Shown here piece by piece: positions 31,582 to 39,636 of a DNA stretch of 64,000 nt. Location: the NCBI RefSeq assembly GCF_000183385.1, contig NC_014760.1, forward strand, positions 558,001-622,000, given 5' to 3'. Below the pieces are notes generated by a model. It was not told where the DNA came from, made no database searches, and worked only from the letters and a program-made list of their open reading frames with translations. Position 1 is the stretch's first letter. The number at the start of each line of letters is the position of its first letter. The stretch is from Mycoplasmopsis bovis PG45. Its GTDB lineage: Bacteria; Bacillota_I; Bacilli_A; Mycoplasmatales; Metamycoplasmataceae. Both the position numbers and the translations under genes were made by a program.

Positions 31582-32458
31582 ATGAAAAAGACAAATAAAA
31601 TAATTATTTCTTTATCTTCAATAATTTCAATTTCTTCAATGCCATTAATAGCTGCATCATGTCAAAACAAGAATCGAACAGATGAAAGCATAATTAATAA
31701 TATTACCCCCCCAAACTATAGATAATCAAAAGCAACAAGAAGATAAGAGTAAAGAAGAAAAACCTAATGGTTCTGGTAATTCTTCTCCAAATACTACCCC
31801 ACAAACTCAAGATAATCAAAACCACCAAGAAGATAATATTAAAGAAAAAGAACAAAGTGATGACCCTAGTGGTTCTGGTAATTCTTCTCCAAATACTACC
31901 CCACAAATTCAAGATAATCAAAACCACCAAGAAGATAATATTAAAGAAAAAGAGCAAAGTGATGACCCTAGTGGTTCTGGTAATTCTTCTCCAAATACTA
32001 CCCCACAAACTCAAGATAATCAAAACCACCAAGAAGATAATATTAAAGAAAAAGAACAAAGTGATGACCCTAGTGGTTCTGGTAATTCTTCTTCAAATAC
32101 TAACCCACAAATTCAAGATAATCAAAACCACCAAGAAGATAATATTAAAGAAAAAGAACAAAGTGATGACCCTAGAGACTTATTAGAACAACTTGAAAAA
32201 ATTCGAAAAGATTATGAAAAAACAGAAAAAGAAAATGAAAACTTAATAAAAAACTCAAATTACTCTGATGTTTTAAATAATTGATTTGGAGATATTTATC
32301 GTGGTCGCCTTGGTCATAAGTGGAACTATTACTTACAATTTAAGAACATAGTAGAAAAAAGACAAAAACCTGAAAGTTGATTCAAAACCGTTAAGGAGTT
32401 TATAGAAGAATACAAAACAGAAATAGAGAAGGATTTGAAAGAACAAAAATTAATATAA
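31582..32458 (+). CDS. Repeat lipoprotein, phase-OFF by a 7-C tract
   Basis: Signal peptide MKKTNKIIISLSSIISISSM... with lipobox IAASC (Cys27). At 31706-31712 a run of seven C puts the ribosome into a frame that stops at a TAA near 31722, after 46 codons. The other frame is open from there to 32458: four tandem 34-residue repeats, then a charged helical C-terminal domain of about 90 residues (DLLEQLEKIRKDYEK ... LKEQKLI). Six or nine C would join the halves into about 291 residues. Ribosome site TTTAGGAAAAA. The design matches slipped-strand phase-variable lipoproteins of mycoplasmas. The alternative is a sequencing indel. Confidence 0.8.
31706..31712 (+). repeat. Poly-C (7) contingency tract
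   Basis: Seven C directly after the signal peptide region of the repeat lipoprotein; 6 or 9 C would be the in-frame state. Confidence 0.85.
31769..32176 (+). repeat. Four tandem 102-bp repeats in lipoprotein gene
   Basis: GGTTCTGGTAATTCTTC begins at 31769, 31871, 31973 and 32075, exactly 102 bases apart. Each unit encodes 34 residues starting GSGNSSPNTTPQTQDNQNHQ. Copies differ by only a few bases, so copy number is expected to vary between isolates. Confidence 0.92.
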
Positions 32459-32549
32459 TAATAAGTTTTTGTCGCCTAAATTCATTAAATATCTAATTAA
32501 AATTATCAATTTTAGTCCTAATTTATTATCATAGTTTAAAACTTCAAGA

Positions 32550-33120
32550 TATAAAATAAGAAGGAAAGGAAATTATTCCTAAAATTCTATTAAAAAACCT
32601 CAAAAAAATTTAAGTTCAGTATAATGAAATCAAAGATAAATTAGGTATGTATTTAAAATGTGCTATATAAGAAGTTGATATTTTTTGCCAAAACATTGTT
32701 TTAAACAACTTCATATACTATATGCGGAAACTATAGATGATCTAACTAAAAACAAAGATTCTTTAAAATATCTAAAATACTTCTTACAAAAATTCAACTC
32801 TTAAATTAAATAAAACTGCGGAAATGATAATTAAATCTAAGCAGTGCCAAAATGCTTTAGACTCAATAAATGATGAGAATAATTTAATAAATTTACCTAA
32901 GCAAGTTCATGATTGGTTTGACAAGAATAAATTCACATATGACCAAGACGGAAATATTTTTTTGCTAGACAATGAATTAAAAATAAATGAATTGTATGAA
33001 TTTGATAAGTGCACTAAAATTCCTAATATTTATTTAAATGAAAAACGCAAAGAATACATTGCATTAAGAAATCAATTTAGAAAAAATAATATATATATGA
33101 TACTTACAAAAGAATTTTAA
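32550..33120 (+). pseudogene. Decayed gene of unknown function
   Basis: An intact 98-codon segment (32824-33120, MIIKSKQCQNALDSIND... ending ILTKEF) is preceded by a trail of short in-frame pieces (KEIIPKILLKNLKK, GMYLKCAI, ETIDDLTKNKDSLKYLKY) separated by stops and frameshifts. The pieces look like one ORF broken several times. No family recognised. The last segment could still be translated on its own but lacks a ribosome binding site. Confidence 0.4.
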
Positions 33121-33142
33121 AAAGAGCAATTGCTCTTTTTGT
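33119..33142. terminator. Bidirectional terminator
   Basis: AAAAAGAGCAATTGCTCTTTTT is a perfect palindrome with A-run and T-run on the two sides. It serves the minus-strand alcohol dehydrogenase gene ending at 33164 and the decayed plus-strand gene. Confidence 0.75.
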
Positions 33143-33163
33143 TGTTTAAATGACCTAATAACC

Positions 33164-34213
33164 TTATTTATAGGATCTAAAGTCAATTACAGCACGACCA
33201 ATTAACTCGCCTTTTGCTAGTTGTTCAAACACGTCTTTTACTTCATCTAAGCTAATAATTCTTCCAATCTTAGAAACTATTCCTTTTGTTCCTAATATTA
33301 ATGCTTCTTTTGTATCTTGTCTAGTGCCAACAACCGATCCTAAAACATGCTGTTCCCCTGAAATTGTTCCTAAAATTGATAAAGGAAATTCTATTTTTCC
33401 ATTTTCATCTTTAGGAGGAACACCAACTAAGACTTGTCTGCCAGCACGACGTAAAATATACATAGCTAAAGATGCAGAACTAGTTGAAACTGATGTATTA
33501 ATAACTGCGTGAACACCACCATTTGTAAGTTCCTTTACTTCTTGTACAAACGATAAATCATTAGCATTATAAATATAATGAGCACCTTCATACTTAGCTG
33601 ATTCTAACTTTTTATCGTCTATATCAATTGCAACAATATTTAGCCCCATTGCCTTTGCATATGATATTGCAAAATGGCCTAATCCCCCAATGCCTATAAT
33701 TGCAACATAGTCTCCAACTTTTAATTCAGCTTGTTTAAGTGCTTTGTAACTAGTTACTCCTCCACACAAAATAGGAGCCCCAGATACAATATCTAGTTCT
33801 TTGGGAATAGGTAAAACATAATCTTCATGTCCAATTGTATATTCAGCAAAAGTTCCGGGTTTAACTAATGATGTTACAACCCTAGAAACACACAAAATTT
33901 CTTTTCCGCTTATGCAATATTCACATTGACCACAAGCACTATACATATAGCCAACACCAACTCTGTCACCAACTTTTATTTTGGTACAATTTGGCCCAAC
34001 TTTTGTAACAATTCCTATTCCTTCATGCCCTGGAACCATTGGATAATTTGGCTGTCTAGGTCAGTCAAAATTTGCTATGTGTAAATCCGTATGACAAACA
34101 CCGCTAGTTTCTAATTTAACTAAAACCTCATTATCAACTGGCTCAGGAATATCAATTAATTCAACACTATATTCCTTTGGAGCCTTAACAACAAAAGCTT
34201 TCATTTTATTCAT
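33164..34213 (-). CDS. Zinc-dependent alcohol dehydrogenase (copy 1)
   Basis: 349 residues of the medium-chain Zn-ADH family. Catalytic zinc site: CHTDLH (Cys near residue 39) and GHEGIG. Structural zinc site: four Cys in CGQCEYC...EILC. NAD-binding loop GIGGLGHFAISYAKAMG. It oxidises a small alcohol to the aldehyde or ketone with NAD(P). Alcohol oxidation is a known metabolic trait of the M. bovis/agalactiae group. Start at 34211-34213 chosen because GAGAAGG lies 8 bases before it; the frame extends further upstream without a ribosome site. A paralogue lies 1.1 kb upstream, beyond the lipoprotein gene. Confidence 0.92.
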
Positions 34214-34353
34214 ATTTAAAACCTTCTCACTATTTTCATAATAATAATTAAATGATATTAAGTTGTCCATTTAAATTTTTAAATGTGGAAAGATTGACCC
34301 AATTTTTTTAGAGATTGTTGAGTATCAAAATATTAGATTAAATCAAAAATAAA

Positions 34354-34380
34354 AATAGATAGTGTCTCCATCTATCTATT
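34354..34380 (-). terminator. Terminator after the short lipoprotein gene
   Basis: AATAGATAG...CTATCTATT stem followed on the minus strand by TTTATTTTT. A second, weaker AAAACAA/TTGTTTT hairpin lies at about 34396-34425, immediately after the stop. Nothing else was seen in the 200-base gap apart from the ADH promoter region. Confidence 0.7.
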
Positions 34381-34415
34381 ACTTAAGTATCTATAAAACA
34401 ATGATTTTGGTTGTT

Positions 34416-35000
34416 TTATTTTGTTTTACCAACAATGACTACTTTTCCTAAATAATCAAATATTTTGTCTATATCTTCAAATGTTTTGGCATTATCAAAC
34501 ATTGAGTTTAATAACGTCTTTAATTTTTTAAAATATTCCAAAACTTCACTTTTTTTATCAGAATCACTTTTTAATACTTTGTTGATCATTTTTTCAATAT
34601 TTTCATATTCTGCATCAATCTCTTTTTTAAAGTATTTTTTGGCCTCATCATCTAAAATATCTGAAATTGATTCACCATCATCAGTTTCATTTGCAACACT
34701 TTCAGTAACTTTTGGCATTTCAGTGTTCATATTACTTACTGAATCACTTTTTTCACTTTTCGAATTTTCGCTTTCTAATTGTTTCTTAGGTGCTGTTTCA
34801 TTTTCTTTTTTGTCAATAGTTGAATTTTCAGATGTGCTGTCTTTTTTAACTGTTCCACTGCTTTTTTCAGATTTGCTTTGGCTATCAGTTTTATCTTCCT
34901 TAATGCTATTTTGGTTTTCATTGCCACACTTAGCAGCTACAAATGGAATTGCACCTAAAGAAGCAATAGAACCCAAAATTAAAATCTTAGATTTTTTCAT
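34416..35000 (-). CDS. Vsp/Vpma-type small surface lipoprotein
   Basis: 194 residues. The signal peptide MKKSKILILGSIASLGAIPF ends in VAAKC (Cys25), almost the same leader as the variable surface lipoproteins of M. bovis (Vsp) and M. agalactiae (Vpma). The mature part is mostly Lys, Ser, Glu, Asp and Asn (residues 27-115, low complexity), then a helical C-terminal domain with IEKMINKVLKSDSDKK. The leader similarity marks a surface antigen; the body is not a known Vsp repeat. Its promoter carries an (AG)12 tract, so expression may vary. Confidence 0.8.
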   Translation of the reverse strand: MKKSKILILGSIASLGAIPFVAAKCGNENQNSIKEDKTDSQSKSEKSSGTVKKDSTSENSTIDKKENETAPKKQLESENSKSEKSDSVSNMNTEMPKVTESVANETDDGESISDILDDEAKKYFKKEIDAEYENIEKMINKVLKSDSDKKSEVLEYFKKLKTLLNSMFDNAKTFEDIDKIFDYLGKVVIVGKTK

Positions 35001-35048
35001 ACAATATTTACTGTTCTCCCTTTAGTAATAGTTATGTAATAAAATGGA

Positions 35049-35077
35049 ATTATATAAGTAAGAAAAAATAACCAGAG
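35049..35077 (-). promoter_or_regulatory. Promoter of the small lipoprotein gene
   Basis: Minus-strand TATAAT at 35049-35054 is about 49 bases before the ATG. Seventeen bases upstream, the -35 position (35072-35077, CTCTGG) is formed by the edge of the dinucleotide tract. The leader holds AAGGGAGAA as ribosome site. Confidence 0.55.
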
Positions 35078-35098
35078 AGAGAGAGAGAGAGAGAGAGA
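35074..35098. repeat. (AG)12 dinucleotide tract at lipoprotein promoter
   Basis: 25 bases of perfect alternating AG (TC on the coding strand of the lipoprotein gene), 74-98 bases upstream of its start and touching the -35 region. A perfect dinucleotide run of this length in an AT-rich genome is prone to slippage. The rest of the 316-base gap holds only the promoter and a terminator. Confidence 0.9.
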
Positions 35099-35270
35099 CG
35101 AGTCAAAATATGAAATCATTTCCTTAAAGAAAATAATGATGTTTTTGCTCACTAAAATGCGACTGCAACACAAAATTTGTTATTTTACTCAATGTAATGT
35201 TTGAAAAAAAGTATTCTTTGACTTAAATTCTTGTTTTATAGCGCTGTAAGTAAGTTTAAATAATAAAAAA

Positions 35271-35303
35271 ACACCCTGAATTTAAATAATCCGGATGTTT
35301 TTT
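35271..35303. terminator. Terminator of alcohol dehydrogenase copy 2
   Basis: On the minus strand ACATCC...GGGTGT with a 20-base loop is followed by TTTTTTT; on the plus strand TTTTTT also follows. Confidence 0.55.
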
Positions 35304-35316
35304 AAATGATGTTTAA

Positions 35317-36378
35317 TTATTTTCTAAAGTCAATAACAGCGCGTCCTAAGAACTCGCCTTTTTGAAGTTTTTCAAAAATATCTGCAACTTCTTCTAATTT
35401 GACAACCTTAGTAACTTCTGATTTAACTTTTCCTTCAGCAGCATATTCTAAAGCTTCTGCTAAGTCTTGTCTAGTTCCAACAATTGAGCCAGCAAGCTCA
35501 CGTTCTAATAATACTGACCAGAAAATTGAAACTTTAAAGTCGTCTTTTCCGTGTTTATCTTTTGCTGGTAAACCAACTAATACTTGACGGCCACCACGAC
35601 GAAGCATATCCATACCTTGTTCAGCAGCACTTGGGTGAACAGATGTATTAACTACAGCGTGTACACCTCCGCCAGTTACTTCAATAATTTTTTCAATAAA
35701 TTTAGGATCTTTTGCTGAGTTAAATGCATATTCTGCACCTGATTTAAGAGCTAATTCGCATTTTTCATCTTGCAAGTCAACACCAATAGGTCTTAGTCCC
35801 ATAGCTTTTGCATATTGAATAGCCATTTGACCTAAGCCACCGACACCGATAACAGCTACAAAGTTACCAGCTTTTGCTTTGGTTTGTTTTAATGATTTAT
35901 AAGTTGTAACACCTGCACAAACAACTGGTGCACCAGTTACAATATCTAATTTTTCAGGAACCAATCCTACATAATCTTCATGACCAATTGCATATTCAGC
36001 ATATGATCCGTCTTTAGTGTAAGCCGACATATTTTGATTTGGACAAAGTGTTTCTCTACCTGTTAGACAAAATTCACAGTAGCCACAAGCATCATGTAAT
36101 CATGCTAAAGCAACTCTATCACCAATTTTCAAACGTGTGCATCCTTCCCCTAATGCAACTACCTTTCCAATTCCTTCATGACCTGGAATAAGTGGATATT
36201 TAGGTTCTACTAATCAGTCATAATTTGCCGCATGCAAGTCTGTATGACAGATACCTGAAGTTTCCATTTCAATTAAAACTTCTTTATATTTTGGTTTAGG
36301 AACATCAACTTCCTTAACACTTCATTTTTTAGGTTCTGTTACAACAAAAGCTTTCATTTTTGCTGGAATTTGTTTCAT
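35317..36378 (-). CDS. Zinc-dependent alcohol dehydrogenase (copy 2)
   Basis: 353 residues, AdhP-like. Catalytic zinc: [12 protein letters not shown] and GHEGIG. Structural zinc: CGYCEFC...ETLC. NAD site [17 protein letters not shown]. It shares the whole domain order with copy 1 at about half identity by eye, including the end GRAVIDFR. Start at 36376-36378 is preceded by AAGGAGAATTCA. The reading frame is more conserved-looking and more GC-rich than its neighbours, consistent with high expression. The two genes flank a surface lipoprotein gene and have separate promoters. Confidence 0.93.
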
Positions 36379-36483
36379 TGAATTCTCCTTATGAATTTAT
36401 ATATTAATGTCTTACATAAATTTTACAACTATTGACAGAGCAATTTTTCTTATTACAAATATTGACACGCAAATTAATAATTA

Positions 36484-36571
36484 AATGGGAAAAATTAATT
36501 TCTTTTCCCATTTTTTTCCTTTTTTATCTATCTATCACAAATATTGCATTTTAAAGTGTAGCGATAGGTAG
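36484..36571 (+). promoter_or_regulatory. Structured leader before the dprA-like gene
   Basis: Two hairpins. ATGGGAAAA...TTTTCCCAT at 36484-36512, followed by TTTTTTT, looks like a terminator. Then CTATCTATC (36528-36536) pairs with GATAGGTAG (36563-36571), ending just before the ribosome site GAGGAGAA. The second stem could hide or expose that site. No riboswitch class recognised. Confidence 0.4.
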
Positions 36572-36582
36572 AGGAGAACAAT

Positions 36583-37314
36583 ATGAATGATTTACTAATT
36601 TATTTTTCTATTTTATTTAAAGGCAATAACTTTGAAATTTATAAGGCTCTTAAAAACGGACATAAAGTTGATAAATATAAAGTAGATGAAACAATTAATG
36701 AATTAAATGAAAAAGGAATTAAAGCTATAACAATTTTTGATAGTAATTACCCACAAGGACTAAAAGAGTTAAAATATTCTCCATTTGTTTTGTTTTACAA
36801 AGGAAATATTAGTTTATTAGATAAAAATATAGTTTGTGCTACAGGTGATGTAGTTAATGAATTTGTGTTACAAAATGTTTATCAAACGTGCGGTGAATTG
36901 TCCAAAAGCTCTGTTTTATTGACTAATAATTTCAAAAATATTGATCAAAATATTATTGAAATATTTAATAAAAACAAGCAAGGAATCATTTATTTACTAG
37001 CAAATGGAATTTCATATAATTGTCCAGATGTTGATTTTGATAAGGACTTATGTATTACATTTATACCGCCAGAATTGCACCCTAAATTAAGATATTTTAA
37101 AGAAAGAAATGTTATTGCAGCAGCGCTGTCAAATAATTTAATAATTTTTAGCAGTAAAAGAAATTCTGGACTAATAAATTTAGCAAATTGCTTTGCTAAT
37201 TTAGGAAAGAATGTTTACTGCTATCCTGGACTAACTTATGATGATGGCAACACATATTTAATTAAGTCAGGGGCAAGCTTAATTACTCATCTTGCAGAGG
37301 TTAACTACTTTTAA
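36583..37314 (+). CDS. dprA: DprA/Smf-like DNA-processing protein (reduced)
   Basis: 243 residues, shorter than typical DprA (280-370). The order of elements is that of the family: a DSNYPQGLKEL(K)YSPFVLFYKGN stretch, a Rossmann domain, then FKERNVIAAALSNNLIIFS and SGLINLANCFANLGKNVYCYPG, matching R-N-x-I-A-G and SG-L-A...G--V--PG of DprA. The usual G-T/S-R loop after the first strand is replaced by CATGDVVNEF. DprA protects incoming single-stranded DNA and loads RecA. It converges with the HAD gene and overlaps it by 14 bases at the 3' ends. Confidence 0.8.
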   Translation: MNDLLIYFSILFKGNNFEIYKALKNGHKVDKYKVDETINELNEKGIKAITIFDSNYPQGLKELKYSPFVLFYKGNISLLDKNIVCATGDVVNEFVLQNVYQTCGELSKSSVLLTNNFKNIDQNIIEIFNKNKQGIIYLLANGISYNCPDVDFDKDLCITFIPPELHPKLRYFKERNVIAAALSNNLIIFSSKRNSGLINLANCFANLGKNVYCYPGLTYDDGNTYLIKSGASLITHLAEVNYF

Positions 37315-38137
37315 TTATTTCTTCTAATTTTATACCGATTGCACCTGAATTATAGTGCCCTATTACTTCTGTTGCTGCTTCTTTAGCATCATCAGTTGCA
37401 TTTTCCATAGCAAAGGAAAAATGTGCATTTTGTAGCATTTCAACATCGTTGCTAGAATCGCCGAAAGCATAAATTATGCAATCCTGCATGTTGTATATTC
37501 GCATAAACTCTTTAAGACCATTTCATTTAGAAATACCTAGCGGATTGACATCAGTATATATTCTATTTGTTAGATAAACTGAATACTTATCTTTATATAG
37601 ATTATTAAAGTATTTTGTTGTTTCATTTGCTATTTCATTTGGATTTCTTAGTGCAACCTGAGTTATTATTGATTTTGAATCATTGGCAACTTTTGACATA
37701 GTTTCATAGTCAGAAAATTTTATATGCGAAAAGTCCATAATATCTTGTTTATTAATTCATTCAGGAAAATTGCCATTAGCATCTTTGTTAACATATGTGG
37801 CTGTATAATTTGAAGTATCTAGTGAAATTATTAAGTCATTTTGGTTTGCATACTCAAACATTTGTTCAAATACTTCCGGTTCTAACTGCCCAACAACAAT
37901 ATGGTTTTTATTTTTAACATCATATATTAATGCGCCATTTGAACATATAAAATAGTCGATTCCGTCAAATTCATCTAAAAGTGGAAGCACTTTCAAAAGC
38001 CCTCTTCCTGTGTTTAATATATTAATTCCACCTTTTAGATGAACATCATGAAATGCCTTTTTAGTTATGGGGTGAACTTTATTGTTTCTCATTAATAAAG
38101 TGCCATCTAAATCATATGAAAAAATCTTTCTTTTCAT
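37301..38137 (-). CDS. Cof-type HAD phosphatase
   Basis: 278 residues. The nucleophile motif SYDLDGTLL (Asp9, Asp11) is at the N-terminus, NTGRG is motif II, and AFGDSSNDVEML near the C-terminus supplies the Mg-binding Asp pair. The Cof subfamily dephosphorylates sugar phosphates and related metabolites. Start chosen at 38135-38137, where AAAGGGG stands 7 bases before ATG; an upstream ATT/ATG extension is less likely. Confidence 0.9.
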
Positions 38138-38231
38138 TAAAACCCCTTTATAAAAATATGAAAAATTCATTACTAATAATTTAATAATTGTAATTTAATA
38201 TTTTAAAATATTTTTTATAATTTTTCATACT

Positions 38232-39584
38232 ATGAGCAGCCCTGTGACTAATTTAAAGATAATTAAAAGAAAAAAATTATTAAAAAAACTACATAGTGAA
38301 AATGTTAATAATTTAAAGCTGATAGAACTAGATAAAGAGGATATAGACTTAAGAAAATATTTTGGCGATGATTTAATGGCTAACTTAAGAATGGCTAATT
38401 ACACATACTATACTGATAGTGCCAATAAAAGAAAAAAGAACGTAAGAAAAAGAACAGCCATTTTATATGCAAAAAGAATATTTTTCATATTCATTGCAGC
38501 ATTGATTTTTAACTTTGGTGTTATTGCATTTTTAAATAGAGGTGACACATTACCTAGTGGATTATCTGGTTTCCCAATGCTAGCTGTTTTGATTGCTAAA
38601 GACAAGGGATACAGAGACTGAGATAAATATTTTGCCTTAATGTTTATTTTGATAAACTTGCCACTCCTGATAGGATTTGGGTTTAAGGTAAAGAAAAGTT
38701 TTACAATTCTGACAACAGTATTTATGGTCTCTCAATTAATTACAAACGCCATATTTACTTCGATTCCGCAGGTTCATAACTTTATCCATAACTATATAAA
38801 TATTGCTCCTGGATGACATAAATTAGTAGAATTTCGGGATAAGGCAGGCAATATCATAGGTACTTATGAAAATTCTAGCAGTTGGCCCATAATAATAAAT
38901 GGATTCCTTGGTTCAATTTGCGCTGGTACATCTATAGCAATAGCCTGAAAAAATGGTGGTTCAACTGGTGGCGCAGATATTATTGCTTATTACTTTTCAA
39001 CAAAAAAACAAAAAAGTGTTGCTGGAATGATGTTCACTGTTAATATAATTGCAACTTCATTTTTTCTATTAGTTTTCGGAATTGCTGCTAGACATAAAGA
39101 AGCAGTTGACTTAGGAGTTATATCATCAAGCAGTAGTGTTGAAAGTGTTTTGGAGCAACCAAATTCAATCATAATAACACTAAAAGATGGCTTTACTATT
39201 AACTCAATTAAAAAGTATGTGTCACACAGAACCATTTTTGGTTTAAGAGAGTTTTCAACAATTTTATATATTATCTTTAACAATATTGTATTAGGTCTAA
39301 TGTATCCAAAATACAAAAAAGTTACTCTCTCAATTGCTACAAAATGTCCAGATACTATCATTAATTACTTTAAACACATTAAATACTGACATGCATATAC
39401 GATTTTTAAAGGAATTAGTGGCTACTCACAAGAAGAAACTTACTTCATTGAAACTACATTGTTAACTTTAGAAACCAAAAATCTTATTTCCGATATTAAA
39501 GTTATAGACCCTAAAGCTTGAATCTCAATAAAACCTGTTGAGCAAGTTAAAGGCGCATTCAATACTCAATATGTTGAACAGTAA
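38232..39584 (+). CDS. YitT/DUF2179-family membrane protein
   Basis: 450 residues. A hydrophilic 75-residue N-terminus is followed by five or six membrane helices (starting IFFIFIAALIFNFGVIAF), with LPSGLSGFP and NGGSTGGADIIAYYFS, the glycine-rich motifs of the YitT family. The C-terminal cytosolic domain (EETYFIETTLLTLETKNLISDIKVIDPKAWISI) is DUF2179. Substrate unknown. The single-gene unit ends in a strong terminator. Confidence 0.85.
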
Positions 39585-39624
39585 AAAACTTACAAACCTG
39601 TTTTATAGGCTTGTAAGTTTTTTG
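39585..39624. terminator. Bidirectional terminator between yitT-like gene and smc
   Basis: AAAAACTTACAAACC...GGCTTGTAAGTTTTTT stem-loop between two convergent genes, with A-run and T-run at the two sides. Confidence 0.85.
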
Positions 39625-39636
39625 TTATTAGTTTTT

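Noticed and set aside
31767-32186. Open frame of 139 codons on the plus strand and 118 on the minus strand over the 102-bp repeats
   Set aside because: Both arise because a stop-free 102-base repeat opens several frames. Composition (runs of Ile, Leu, Lys) and lack of start signals show they are shadows of the lipoprotein.
38138-38170. Extended start of the Cof phosphatase (11 extra residues)
   Set aside because: AAAGGGG lies just before the ATG at 38137, and the HAD motif is then at the normal distance from the N-terminus.
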